Positions 52,769 to 61,416 of a stretch of 64,000 nucleotides of DNA are shown piece after piece. Within the stretch, counting starts at the first letter, position 1. Each line of letters opens with the position of its first letter. This DNA is from an uncultured Lachnospiraceae bacterium (GTDB taxonomy: Bacteria > Bacillota > Clostridia > Lachnospirales > Lachnospiraceae). The DNA is taken from positions 62,001 through 126,000 of the forward strand of contig CAJTNC010000005.1 of assembly GCA_910577955.1 (NCBI GenBank), written 5' to 3'. Below the pieces are notes generated by a model that did not search any database, was not told the origin of the DNA, and saw nothing but the letters and a program-made list of their open reading frames with translations. Both the position numbers and the translations under genes were made by a program.

Positions 52769-54670
52769 TCATAACTCTGACTCTATCACCGAATCCGTAT
52801 ATTTTCTTTGCATATCATGCCGCTTTTTTCGATTTTCAACCGTCTCAAATATGATAGAAAAATCATAATCCTCCGGATAAAGTTCGGCAGCCGCCACATG
52901 CAGTTTTACCCGCTTATGATTGATCCAGATTTTTTTATTCGGCATCTGTACCCTTAATACGCCTTTTTCATTGATCGGTACACACACTATCCCTATCTTT
53001 TTCTCCGGATAAACCATTACGCTGTCTCCGATTTTGTATTTTTCGGTAAGTTCGATATTACTTTTTTCGCTTTTCGCTTTCGTGATTTTAGCTGTACTTT
53101 TCTTGACGATATTACTCTCTGTATTTTGAAACGTATAGGAGTTTACCGCCTCCGCTCCATATGCGGCGCAAATCGCCACTTTCAGCATTTCTTCCGACAT
53201 TCCTAAACGGTCCGCAATATAAAACGCACAGCTTTCTCCCGCTTCTCCGATTACCATTTGATAGGTCGGGCGCAATGTTTGTTTGTCAAACGTCATTCTT
53301 GCATTAACGATATCCTCCGCTTTGGCGGCGTATTCCTTTACTTCCGGATAATGTGTCGTCACCAGAAAAATAGCGCCGCTTTTTCTAAGTTCTTCCAACA
53401 CCGCGATCGCAATCCCCATACCTTCCGTCGGATCTGTGCCGGAACCCAATTCATCCATGATCACAAAGCTGTCCCTATTTACTTCGCTTAAAACTTCCAG
53501 CACATTCGTTATATGTGCAGAAAATGTGGACAAATTCTCCGACAAATTCTGCCCATCGCCGATGTCGCACAGATAGGAACTGTTCATGCATATATCAGCC
53601 TGCTTACATGTGACATGCAGCCCACACTGAGCCATGATACAATTCAACATAACCGTTTTAATTGCTACGGTTTTTCCTCCTGTGTTGGGTCCTGTTATAA
53701 CGATGCCCCTTATCGCTTCGCCCACCTCAAACTGCAGCGGTACAGCTGCTGCCTTATCCATCAACGGGTGGCGCGCCTCCACCAGCTTCATTCTGCGTTC
53801 TGTATTTATCGTCGGCTCCGCCCCGTCCATATCGAGGCTCAATTTACCTTTCGAGAAGATGAAATCCAGTTTTTCAATCATTGTCAAGTTTTCATATAAT
53901 ACAGGCGCCGATGCCGAAACCAAAGCGGATAAGGTATACAAAATGCGGTATACCTCATTTTCTTCACCTATTTTGAGCAACTGCAGTTCCTCGTAGTATT
54001 TTGCGACGCCTGTCGGTTCAATAAACAGCGTGCTGCCCGTAGAAGATTTATCTATAACGCTGCCGGAGATTTTAAGCTTATATTCCTTTTTCACCGGAAG
54101 GCATATTCGCCCGTTTCTGAACGTGCAATAATGATCCGCCATGCATTCCTTACTAGAACGAAGGATATGCTCCGCCTTTTGTTTCATCTGCTCTTCACAT
54201 TTTATGAGCTGCCCACGTATTTGCTCTAATTCTTTCGATGCATGGTCATCCACGTCTCCGTTCCTGATCTTGCTGCATATCTCTTCACGCAACTCTGAAA
54301 GCGGCTCCAGATTTTCGTCATAATAAGCCAAAGGATTATCATATATTTTTCCTCTTGCCAGATAGTCCTTTAACCTTTTTATTGCAACTAAAACTTTTTC
54401 TACCCGCTCTAATTGATAGGGTGTCAGGCAATCTCCCTTTTCCGCTTTCAGTATAACCTCTTTTATTTCTGTGATACTCTGTAAGGGCGGCGTCCCCAGT
54501 TTTTCAATCAGAAATCTCGCATCTGTTGTATCCCTTAATTGCTTTTTCAATTCCTTTTCAGAAAAATATACCGCTGCATCCCTGATTTTTTCCTTCGCCC
54601 GATCGGTAATCGCGAAATCGCTCCATACCTCTTTCACTTTATCAAATTCAATCTGTCTCTCAATATTCAT
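52769..54670 (-). CDS. MutS2-like ATPase lacking the Smr domain
   Basis: 633 residues versus about 780 for MutS2. Order: MutS2-type N-terminal/lever region (about 1-270, coiled coil near 140-175), ATPase core with Walker A GPNTGGKT (327-334), CDIGDGQNLSENLSTFSAHI (Q-loop/signature region), Walker B DELGSGTDPTEG (about 406-417) and the TTHYPEVK switch, then a KOW-like segment (about 535-575). The C-terminal Smr nuclease domain of MutS2 is missing; the tail is a short basic/acidic stretch. MutS2 is known to act on stalled or collided ribosomes. Here the gene has a leader-peptide attenuator, suggesting induction by translation inhibition. A mismatch-repair role is unlikely, since the mismatch-binding domain is absent. 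Confidence 0.82.
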   Translation of the reverse strand: MNIERQIEFDKVKEVWSDFAITDRAKEKIRDAAVYFSEKELKKQLRDTTDARFLIEKLGTPPLQSITEIKEVILKAEKGDCLTPYQLERVEKVLVAIKRLKDYLARGKIYDNPLAYYDENLEPLSELREEICSKIRNGDVDDHASKELEQIRGQLIKCEEQMKQKAEHILRSSKECMADHYCTFRNGRICLPVKKEYKLKISGSVIDKSSTGSTLFIEPTGVAKYYEELQLLKIGEENEVYRILYTLSALVSASAPVLYENLTMIEKLDFIFSKGKLSLDMDGAEPTINTERRMKLVEARHPLMDKAAAVPLQFEVGEAIRGIVITGPNTGGKTVAIKTVMLNCIMAQCGLHVTCKQADICMNSSYLCDIGDGQNLSENLSTFSAHITNVLEVLSEVNRDSFVIMDELGSGTDPTEGMGIAIAVLEELRKSGAIFLVTTHYPEVKEYAAKAEDIVNARMTFDKQTLRPTYQMVIGEAGESCAFYIADRLGMSEEMLKVAICAAYGAEAVNSYTFQNTESNIVKKSTAKITKAKSEKSNIELTEKYKIGDSVMVYPEKKIGIVCVPINEKGVLRVQMPNKKIWINHKRVKLHVAAAELYPEDYDFSIIFETVENRKKRHDMQRKYTDSVIESEL

Positions 54671-54767
54671 TTTCTTTTCCTTTTCCTAAACTATAATGTG
54701 TAATTGCAAAAGATAATATATAATAAGTTTCGCAATCACTTATAAACTGAAACATCGCCTTATATGC

Positions 54768-54810
54768 AAAAAGGCCATATATACCCTAAATGCATTAAGA
54801 TACTATGGCC
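54768..54810 (-). terminator. Attenuator terminator 2 of the MutS2-like leader
   Basis: Minus strand GGCCATA (ending at 54810) pairs with TATGGCC (54773-54779), with weaker pairing inside, followed by TTTTT (54768-54772). It lies about 100 bases before the MutS2-like start, so read-through is needed for expression. Confidence 0.7.
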
Positions 54811-54850
54811 GTTAAATCTCTATATGATCATCCTGTCTATTTCAAAAAGG

Positions 54851-54881
54851 CATAAAAACAGCATGGCCGTACAGCCATGCT
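54851..54881 (-). terminator. Attenuator terminator 1 of the MutS2-like leader
   Basis: Minus strand AGCATGGC-loop-GCCATGCT (54860-54881), then TGTTTTT. A classic intrinsic terminator inside the leader, 124 bases after the leader-peptide stop. Its arms share GGCCAT with terminator 2, so alternative pairing is possible. Confidence 0.78.
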
Positions 54882-55004
54882 AATATTTTCTAAGGAAATA
54901 GATATACCACAATATTAAGCAATTGTAAGGCGAAAGCGCCGACAACTCATGTGTCAGCAAACGGTCAGACTTTCAGTGCAAAACTGAAAATCACCCTGCA
55001 ATAT

Positions 55005-55043
55005 TTATTTTGCGGTCTTCTCCATTACAATCACACTTAACAT
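55005..55043 (-). CDS. 12-residue leader peptide of the MutS2-like gene
   Basis: MLSVIVMEKTAK, with a perfect AGGAGG ribosome site seven to eight bases upstream and a consensus promoter ~30 bases further up. The tiny frame is followed by a ~330-base structured leader with two terminators. Such strongly translated short peptides ahead of terminators are the hallmark of ribosome-sensing attenuators. Confidence 0.65.
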   Translation of the reverse strand: MLSVIVMEKTAK

Positions 55044-55069
55044 AAAAATCCTCCTGAAACTTTTTTTCA

Positions 55070-55098
55070 ATTATACATCCCATTATATGAAAGGTCAA
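55070..55098 (-). promoter_or_regulatory. Promoter of the leader peptide / MutS2-like operon
   Basis: Minus strand TTGACC (55093-55098), 17 bases, TATAAT (55070-55075): near-consensus sigma-A promoter. Transcription would start near 55063, leaving a leader of about 390 bases before the MutS2-like ATG. Confidence 0.8.
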
Positions 55099-55132
55099 GT
55101 ATCTGGTTACAAACTCGTAGTTCAAACTCAAT

Positions 55133-55252
55133 TTTCAAGCTCGAAAATCCTTCGGCTCTGCCGAAGACGCTGCTTCGCAGCTCTCCATTTTCTCGCTGTA
55201 CGCTCGGGTGAAATCAAATGTCCGCTTCGCGGCCGCTTGATTTCCTTCCTCG
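55133..55252. repeat. Cluster of nested hairpins after ychF
   Basis: Three inverted repeats in 120 bases: CTTCGGC-TCT-GCCGAAG near 55153, GCTGC-TTC-GCAGC near 55170, and GAAATCAA...TTGATTTC around 55210-55245 enclosing a GC-rich loop. The first and second may terminate ychF transcripts. The style resembles other dispersed palindromic repeats of this genome, but no direct match to the fold-back family is visible. Confidence 0.5.
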
Positions 55253-56353
55253 CTACACGTTAAACCTAAACAGGATCACATCCCCGTCCTGCACCACATA
55301 CTCTTTTCCTTCCATGCCCACAAGGCCTTTTTCTCTTGCCGCGGAAAGGGAGCCGAACTCCAGCAGATCCTTATAATTGACGACTTCTGCCTTGATAAAG
55401 CCGCGCTCAAAATCCGTATGTATCTTTCCCGCCGCCTGAGGCGCTTTTGTTCCGATCTTTATCGTCCAAGCCCTTGTCTCATCTTCTCCCGCCGTAAGGA
55501 AACTCATCAGACCCAGAATGCGGTAGCTGGCGGCAATCAGCTTATCAAGTCCCGACTGCTCAATCCCCATATCCTCCAAAAACATCGCCTTCTCGTCATC
55601 GTCAAGCTCCGCGATCTCCTGCTCGATCTGAGCGCAGATCACAAACACTTCGCTGCCGTTTTCCGCCGCAAATTCTCTCACCTTCTGCACACCGCCGTTG
55701 GAAGCGCCATCATCAGGCAGATCCTCCTCCGCCACGTTTGCTGCAAAAATAACAGGTTTCGCTGTCAGCAGATTGTATGAATCAAACCACGCCGCATCAT
55801 CCTCATCTTCACCCACCTCAAAACTCATGGCAAGTTTTCCGGCTTCCAAATGTTCTTTTATCCTTTGAAGCAAAGCCAGCTCTTTCCCGAGAGCCTTGTC
55901 CATTCTCGCCCCTTTGGAAGTCTTCGCGATCCTTCTCTCCAAAATCTCCAAATCGGAGAATATCAGCTCCAGATTGATAGTCTCGATATCCCTCAGCGGA
56001 TCGACGCTGCCGTCCACATGAACCACGTTTGCATCCTCAAAACACCGCACCACATGCACGATGGCATCCACCTCGCGAATATTGGAAAGAAACTGGTTCC
56101 CAAGCCCTTCCCCTTTGGAGGCCCCCTTCACCAGTCCCGCGATATCTACAAACTCGATCACCGCCGGCGTCACTTTCTTGGAATGATACATTTCTCCAAG
56201 CAGCCTGATCCGCTCATCCGGCACAGCCACGATACCCACGTTGGGATCGATGGTGCAAAACGGATAATTTGCAGATTCAGCTCCCGCCTTTGTCAACGAA
56301 TTAAAAAGGGTACTCTTTCCCACGTTGGGAAGTCCTACGATGCCTAGTTTCAT
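55253..56353 (-). CDS. ychF: Ribosome-associated ATPase YchF (OLA1 family)
   Basis: 366 residues, the standard length. N-terminal P-loop GLPNVGKST (about 7-15), switch motif [21 protein letters not shown], the NVAEED region in place of NKxD (reflecting ATP preference), then a coiled-coil insertion and a C-terminal TGS domain (about 280-366). Start ATG at 56353 with AGGAGGAAT upstream. Monocistronic in appearance, ending in a hairpin-rich region. Confidence 0.96.
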   Translation of the reverse strand: MKLGIVGLPNVGKSTLFNSLTKAGAESANYPFCTIDPNVGIVAVPDERIRLLGEMYHSKKVTPAVIEFVDIAGLVKGASKGEGLGNQFLSNIREVDAIVHVVRCFEDANVVHVDGSVDPLRDIETINLELIFSDLEILERRIAKTSKGARMDKALGKELALLQRIKEHLEAGKLAMSFEVGEDEDDAAWFDSYNLLTAKPVIFAANVAEEDLPDDGASNGGVQKVREFAAENGSEVFVICAQIEQEIAELDDDEKAMFLEDMGIEQSGLDKLIAASYRILGLMSFLTAGEDETRAWTIKIGTKAPQAAGKIHTDFERGFIKAEVVNYKDLLEFGSLSAAREKGLVGMEGKEYVVQDGDVILFRFNV

Positions 56354-56445
56354 GTTATTTTATTCCTCCGTGTTTGCTAATCTTATTTTCCTACGCATAT
56401 CATTATGATATAATCGTTTCTCTATTCCAAAATGCTCCAAAGCAA

Positions 56446-56486
56446 AGAGCCTTAACAGCTATGATAGTATAGCATAGTAGGGCTCT
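56446..56486 (-). terminator. Stem-loop terminator after the small gene following fic
   Basis: AGAGCC (56446-56451) pairs with GGCTCT (56481-56486), with an inner CTATG/CATAG stem; TTTGCTTT follows on the minus strand. The stop codon of the 53-residue frame lies at its base. Confidence 0.5.
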
Positions 56487-56646
56487 ATTCATCAAGCATT
56501 ATCGTTCCCTTTTTCGCCTTCGCTTTCAGTCTCGCCATCTGCTCTCTCTCAATCTCCTGAATACTCTTTTTAGGAATATTTATTTCACTCAATAACTTTT
56601 CTCCTGATATTCCCGCCGTCCAATTTTCTCCGCCATAATTACTCAT
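56485..56646 (-). CDS. Small hypothetical protein downstream of fic
   Basis: 53 residues, MSNYGGENWTAGISGEKLL followed by a charged helix rich in Lys, Arg and Glu (about 25-47) and ending MLDE. It starts 59 bases after the fic stop and ends in a terminator-like hairpin. The ribosome site is weak. Possibly a partner of Fic; possibly a chance frame. No family recognised. Confidence 0.4.
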   Translation of the reverse strand: MSNYGGENWTAGISGEKLLSEINIPKKSIQEIEREQMARLKAKAKKGTIMLDE

Positions 56647-56705
56647 AATTTAACTATTTCCCGATTTAAATATTATAGTAATGAAATTTCACTTTTATTT
56701 AATCC

Positions 56706-57446
56706 CTACATAAAATACTTACACTTTTCAAAATAGAATTGTTGCTCTTTTTCGAACAACCTGACTAACTTATTCAAAGATTTTTCTTCCCTATACTCTT
56801 TCAGGGCCTCCAAATACTCATCTCTATTCGCATCTTCAATCACAATCGGCACGATAGCATTCTTCATGCACTCTCGAAAAAGAATTAACCTGCCTGTTCT
56901 GCCATTCCCATCTTGGAAAGGATGTATACTCTCGTATCCGGCATGAAACTCAGCTAATACATCAAGATTTATTTTCTGTCTGAAATACCATCCAATGAGG
57001 ACGTTCATCTCTTTTTCAACGTTCTCAGGTTTTACAGTCTGATACATACCAATCATATTAGGACGCTTCTTATAATCACCAATAGCATATCCATTTGCAC
57101 GATCCTCAAACACCCCGGATTTCAATTCATAATGGAATTGCTTTATCAGTTCTTGTGTTAACGGCTCGTCCAATGTATCCAACATCTTATTAAACATTAG
57201 GAAATGACCATTCATTTCCTCTACATCCTTTGCTCTATAATAATCGTCTGACTTAGGCAGAGTCCCATTATCAAACAAAGAAGCTGTTTGTTCCTCCGTA
57301 AGCGTGCTCCCCTCAATCTTATTTGAATTATAGGCAAGTAAACGCTGCGTATATGCATATACACCGGACCTGTCAAACCTTTCTCTTTCTATTTTAAATC
57401 TATCCAAAAGAAAGTTTAAAAATTCTCTATCTTTGCAATGACTCAT
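56706..57446 (-). CDS. Fic-domain protein (AMPylase-type), self-inhibited class
   Basis: 246 residues. The catalytic loop HPFQDGNGRTGR (about 174-185) matches the canonical HPFxxGNGRxxR and so should transfer AMP from ATP to a target hydroxyl. An N-terminal SNKIEG motif (about 41-46) fits the (S/T)xxxE(G/N) inhibitory helix, placing it in the class where inhibitor and enzyme are in one chain. The intervening region NGHFLMFNKMLD is typical of Fic/DOC proteins. Stand-alone gene, target unknown; not an obvious toxin-antitoxin pair. Confidence 0.9.
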   Translation of the reverse strand: MSHCKDREFLNFLLDRFKIERERFDRSGVYAYTQRLLAYNSNKIEGSTLTEEQTASLFDNGTLPKSDDYYRAKDVEEMNGHFLMFNKMLDTLDEPLTQELIKQFHYELKSGVFEDRANGYAIGDYKKRPNMIGMYQTVKPENVEKEMNVLIGWYFRQKINLDVLAEFHAGYESIHPFQDGNGRTGRLILFRECMKNAIVPIVIEDANRDEYLEALKEYREEKSLNKLVRLFEKEQQFYFEKCKYFM

Positions 57447-57624
57447 ATAGTTTACCTCTCTTAATTGAAACCATCAAACCAGAATTCTATTGGTATTTAT
57501 AAGCAATTTATTTCTTAATTAAGTGTCACACATTATGTTAATTATCATACCACATCCATAATCCAATTTCCATATTTGGGCAAAACTCGTTATACTGCCT
57601 TTCTCACAGACGAAAATTTGATGC

Positions 57625-58230
57625 TTATTTTTCAGCTTTAAGGAACACCCCTTTTCCTTTTCTATAGACCTGTACTGTTTTAAATCCACAATTATAAAAG
57701 ATTTCCCCTAACTCCTTTTTGCTGTATATTCTTACATCTCCGCTTTTTGAAAAGGGAAACCAAAATTTATTTGCTATAAATCTGACTACTGCTCCAAAAT
57801 TAGGATCAGCTACATAAACTGTACCGTTTTTCTTTAAAACTCTTTTACATTCATTTACAAAACCTTGCGGATTGTCAAAATGATGAAACGCGCAACACAC
57901 GGTTATAATATCAATACTTTCATTACTCCATTCTAGCGGATAGCACGGTTTTACCTCAAAACTCATATTCGGGTATCGCTTCTTTGCAGAAGATATCATG
58001 TTCTCAGAAATATCTATTCCATTTGCTTCGATTTTTGCTTTTTTCGATAATTCCCACAACAGAGTTCCGTTTCCACATGCAACATCAAGGACAACATTAC
58101 CCTCATGCAAATCTATAGTGTTAGATAATTCCATAATATGAAATCTTGTATATTGCCCTTCCCTTGTCGCATCATATTCAGATGCTATTTTATTGTATGC
58201 AATTCTCGATTCTTCTGTTTTCTTATTCAC
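57625..58230 (-). CDS. Class I SAM-dependent methyltransferase
   Basis: 201 residues of the UbiE/Methyltransferase_11 kind. SAM-binding motif I VLDVACGNGT (about 48-57), acidic GIDISENM (motif II), then CCAFHHFDNP (motif IV) and VLKKNGTVYVADP. Substrate cannot be told; small molecules are commoner than nucleic acids for this shape. The 178 bases between it and fic show nothing definable. Confidence 0.85.
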   Translation of the reverse strand: MNKKTEESRIAYNKIASEYDATREGQYTRFHIMELSNTIDLHEGNVVLDVACGNGTLLWELSKKAKIEANGIDISENMISSAKKRYPNMSFEVKPCYPLEWSNESIDIITVCCAFHHFDNPQGFVNECKRVLKKNGTVYVADPNFGAVVRFIANKFWFPFSKSGDVRIYSKKELGEIFYNCGFKTVQVYRKGKGVFLKAEK

Positions 58231-58484
58231 GTCACTTTCTCACTCCTGATTTCTTCATCTGATTATACTACTTCCATTCTCTATTTGCCATGATAAAATA
58301 TAGGGCATAGGAAGTGAAAAATATTTCGGCAATTTTTCCAGAAATTCCTCGCCGCAGCGAAGCTGGCACCCCCCGCAATAAGAGCAAATCATTTGACAGC
58401 GCTCTAAAAGCATATTGCCGCATTTTAGTTGTATATGCATTTGATGAATGGTATGCTAATTATGAAAAACGGGAGGATATAAAA

Positions 58485-59801
58485 ATGGATCATTTGGATT
58501 TTTTCAATCGGTATATCATGGGAAGTGTGCAAATGCTTATCAGTTTCTATTTTTACACAAAATTATTGAACAAGAAGATAAATCCAACTTATTATTTTTT
58601 GTTTGCCTTATTAGGAATTACAATCATAGAATCTGTCAAAGCCGGGAATATTACAAAATTTATTATATATATCTTACTGCTCGCCATAAGCGGATTCCTT
58701 GTGTGCAAGATCCGAAACGTATCTGTTATCCTATATGCAGTTATTATAGTCGAAATTATGCAGTTTACGTTTGGGATTTTTAATTCTGTTTTGTGCATTT
58801 TATATCCGTCAGGCGGAGTATTCCATCAGGAAATCATCGGCATTCTATTTATGGGATTAGGATATTTGTCATTGCCGGCGGCAGTTATTTGCTGCTGCAC
58901 AGCAGTCAAATTCTTTTCGTATGATAAAATGACACAACATAAATATACCCTTATCATTTTGGCGCCCACACTGATGATATTTTTAATCGGTGAATATATC
59001 AATTCCGTGATTTACGGAAATACAATAGTCACAGACGGCAATAGAATGATCATCAACACAAACCATTATCAAATGCTCATGATACAAACATTGGGAATGG
59101 CAAGTCTGTTCTGCATCATGTTCTATCATAAAAAACTGTCAGAAAATTTTTACTTAAATACAAAACTATCGCTGTTTGAACAGGAAGAACATTCTCTAAA
59201 TCAGTACGTTACCGAGGCAAAAACCCGATATGAAAAAACGAGATCATTTCGCCATGACATAAAAAATCACATGACAGTCTTGAAGAAACTTTTGCAGGAA
59301 GAAAAAACCGAACAGGCGATCAACTATATACGGGATATGGATGAAATAACAGAAGAATTATCATTTCCATGCAATACCAATAATCCTGCAGTCGATATTT
59401 TAATAGAGAATAAATTAGGAACGGCTAAAAATATGGGAATAGACGTTTCCTGTTCCTTGAGTCTGCCATATCCTTGTATGATTCGTGATATCGATTTTGC
59501 TATTATTTTGTCCAACGCTTTGGATAATGCGGTATATGCCTGTAAAAGTATGGATTCCCATGCTGAAAAATATATTCGTGTAGCCGGAAAGATACAGGGA
59601 GATTTTATTTTTCTCGAAATTGAAAACAGCTGCCAAAAAAGGGGACAGTTCAGAAAGGGGACGGGACTGTTGAACATACAAACCGTTGCAGAAAAGTATC
59701 ATGGTGCAGTAAATATAAAATCTCAAAGTAATTCTTTTCTTCTCAGCGTATTGCTTATCATTCCGCCGCATTCAGAAAGCTTTTCGCCGCAAATTTGTTG
59801 A
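58485..59801 (+). CDS. GHKL sensor kinase (AgrC/ComD type), orphan
   Basis: 438 residues from the ATG at 58485 (MDHLDFFNRYI), which has GGGAGG upstream; longer frames lack a site. An N-terminal six- to seven-TM sensor (about 1-230) is followed by a linker helix, the H box FRHDIKNHM (about 263), N box NALDNAVYAC and G box GTGLLNI. This is the shape of peptide-pheromone receptor kinases that usually pair with LytTR regulators. Neither a regulator nor an AgrB/AgrD pair is adjacent. Confidence 0.82.
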   Translation: MDHLDFFNRYIMGSVQMLISFYFYTKLLNKKINPTYYFLFALLGITIIESVKAGNITKFIIYILLLAISGFLVCKIRNVSVILYAVIIVEIMQFTFGIFNSVLCILYPSGGVFHQEIIGILFMGLGYLSLPAAVICCCTAVKFFSYDKMTQHKYTLIILAPTLMIFLIGEYINSVIYGNTIVTDGNRMIINTNHYQMLMIQTLGMASLFCIMFYHKKLSENFYLNTKLSLFEQEEHSLNQYVTEAKTRYEKTRSFRHDIKNHMTVLKKLLQEEKTEQAINYIRDMDEITEELSFPCNTNNPAVDILIENKLGTAKNMGIDVSCSLSLPYPCMIRDIDFAIILSNALDNAVYACKSMDSHAEKYIRVAGKIQGDFIFLEIENSCQKRGQFRKGTGLLNIQTVAEKYHGAVNIKSQSNSFLLSVLLIIPPHSESFSPQIC

Positions 59802-59882
59802 TTTCCCGCATTTCACAGCCGAAAAATTTCTCAGTTTCCCCTCTCTGTAAAAATTATCCTTTACAAAACATGATCCTTACCG

Positions 59883-61031
59883 TCACATATCCCGTATGTA
59901 AAATGCGATCTGGTAGGGCAGGCGTTCTTCCGGCGTGGAAAGCTCCGTGCCTAACAGTTTTTTTATGTTGTTCATGCGGTAGATGATCGTATTCCGGTGC
60001 GTGAACATGCTCTGAGCCATCGCCTGTATGCTCCCGTCCAACTCCAGATAGCGCCGCAGCGTCTCCACATAGTTCGAGTTATGCCGCCTGTCATGCTCCT
60101 CAAGCACGGAAAGCGCCTCCTGTTTCATCTGTGCAAGCAGCCCGGTATCCGTGCAGCTGTATAACAGGCGGTACATGCCCATCTCCTCAAACTTTAAAAA
60201 CGCGGTCTTTGTCCGCATCGCCATGTTTGCCGCCGCCTCCGCCCTCCGGTAGCTGACCGAAAGGTTTTCGATATCCGTCACCGGACTTCCTATGCCCACA
60301 TAGAGCGGTCTGCCCGGCATCCGCTTATGAGCCCGCTTTAACATCCCTTCGCCCAGCTCGATCAGAAGTTCCGGCTTTATCGCATTTACAACGAGTACAA
60401 AAAACGAATTGTAATAAAAGAAACTCCCGTTGTGGGTGATCTGCTCCAAATACATCTGCAGCCGGTAGGACAGCTTTCTCCTGTCCACCGTATCCATCGA
60501 ATCTAACCCTTCGCTGGCGATGAGCATGACCTGAAAGGTTCCGTCCACATCAAAATACGGCAGCAGCTTTTTCCGGTACTCCTGATTGTCCGGCTGCTCG
60601 ACCGCCGAGATCAGAGCGTTTACAACCTGCTCGTCCGTACTCCCCTGCACAAAGATGCGAATGCTGAAATCCTTCATCATATCAGCGAGGTGAACCTCCC
60701 ACGGCACGGTCAAAAGAGGCAGATGATTATCCTCACAATATGCCAGCAGGCTTTCGGGCAGTTCCTCTATATAGTTCCCGGTATTGACGACTAACCCGGC
60801 CGCATGGCGCTGTACCAGATGTCTGGCCAACTCCATCATCGCTTCCTCCGTCGGAAAACCGAGTCCCGTCGTAACCACCAGTTCTTTTCCCCAGAAGTTC
60901 TGTATGATCTTCGTATCTTCGATCAGATGCACCCAGCTGATCGAGTTGGACCAGCCGTCTTTGCCCGCGAGATACCTCATCCGGTAACGCTCCTCCGAGG
61001 TGATCATCATATCCTGTATCGTAAAACCCAT
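59883..61031 (-). CDS. PucR-family transcriptional regulator
   Basis: 382 residues: N-terminal PucR sensor domain (about 1-120, WSNSISWVHLIEDTKII), a GGDEF-like middle (about 160-290), and a C-terminal HTH_30 helix-turn-helix (about 325-380, MAQSMFTHRNTIIYRMNNIKK). Relatives control purine, amino-acid or allantoin use; the effector here is not deducible. Start ATG at 61031 with AGGAGGAGG. No obvious target gene next to it. Confidence 0.88.
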   Translation of the reverse strand: MGFTIQDMMITSEERYRMRYLAGKDGWSNSISWVHLIEDTKIIQNFWGKELVVTTGLGFPTEEAMMELARHLVQRHAAGLVVNTGNYIEELPESLLAYCEDNHLPLLTVPWEVHLADMMKDFSIRIFVQGSTDEQVVNALISAVEQPDNQEYRKKLLPYFDVDGTFQVMLIASEGLDSMDTVDRRKLSYRLQMYLEQITHNGSFFYYNSFFVLVVNAIKPELLIELGEGMLKRAHKRMPGRPLYVGIGSPVTDIENLSVSYRRAEAAANMAMRTKTAFLKFEEMGMYRLLYSCTDTGLLAQMKQEALSVLEEHDRRHNSNYVETLRRYLELDGSIQAMAQSMFTHRNTIIYRMNNIKKLLGTELSTPEERLPYQIAFYIRDM

Positions 61032-61124
61032 TCCAGCCTCCTCCTTTTCCTGTTTTTTATTTCATTCTACCACTTTTTGTGCTGACAGTACATATTTAGT
61101 CTGCATTTTTAGATTTCAAGGCCA

Positions 61125-61152
61125 TTGGATTTTCTTTTCTTTATGTTATGAT
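61125..61152 (+). promoter_or_regulatory. Promoter of the 52-residue protein gene
   Basis: TTGGAT (61125-61130), 16 bases, TATGAT (61147-61152), about 40 bases before the ATG. Confidence 0.5.
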
Positions 61153-61194
61153 TATATTAAATAACAAATAAAAAAAATAAAGGAGGCGCATCTT

Positions 61195-61353
61195 ATGTTA
61201 ACAATTTCAAACAACTTCGCAACCAACTACAGCTATACACCATCATGGATTAAGTCCGAGCGTTACCTGTACTGCGACAATTTTGCACAGGATCTTGCCG
61301 GAAGCAAACATGCGTCGTTCCTCGCATCTATCCGCAAACTGTTTCACAGATAA
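61195..61353 (+). CDS. Small conserved-looking protein of 52 residues
   Basis: MLTISNNFATNYSYTPSW, then an aromatic central part with SERYLYCDNF and a C-terminal helix ending SIRKLFHR. A perfect AGGAGG lies eight bases upstream, a promoter precedes it and an intrinsic terminator follows, so it is a complete transcription unit. No signal peptide or TM segment. The single Cys and the amphipathic basic C-terminus are the only notable features. Function unknown. Confidence 0.7.
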   Translation: MLTISNNFATNYSYTPSWIKSERYLYCDNFAQDLAGSKHASFLASIRKLFHR

Positions 61354-61389
61354 AAGCTAACGGAATCAACTGATAGAGATGAGAATTGC

Positions 61390-61416
61390 AAAAAGGCTGC
61401 CGCGGCAGCCTTTTTT
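61390..61416. terminator. Bidirectional terminator shared with rsgA
   Basis: The 16-base palindrome GGCTGCCGCGGCAGCC (61395-61410) is flanked by AAAAA and TTTTTT, so it works for the small gene on the plus strand and for rsgA on the minus strand. Confidence 0.88.

Noticed and set aside
52769..54670. Canonical mismatch-repair MutS or full MutS2
   Set aside because: No MutS domain I (mismatch-binding) and no Smr domain; length and ATPase motifs fit a shortened MutS2 relative instead.
58255..58440. Minus-strand 61-residue Cys-rich frame between the methyltransferase and the GHKL kinase
   Set aside because: No ribosome site, lies in the control region of the kinase, and there is no AgrD-like pattern or AgrB gene nearby.
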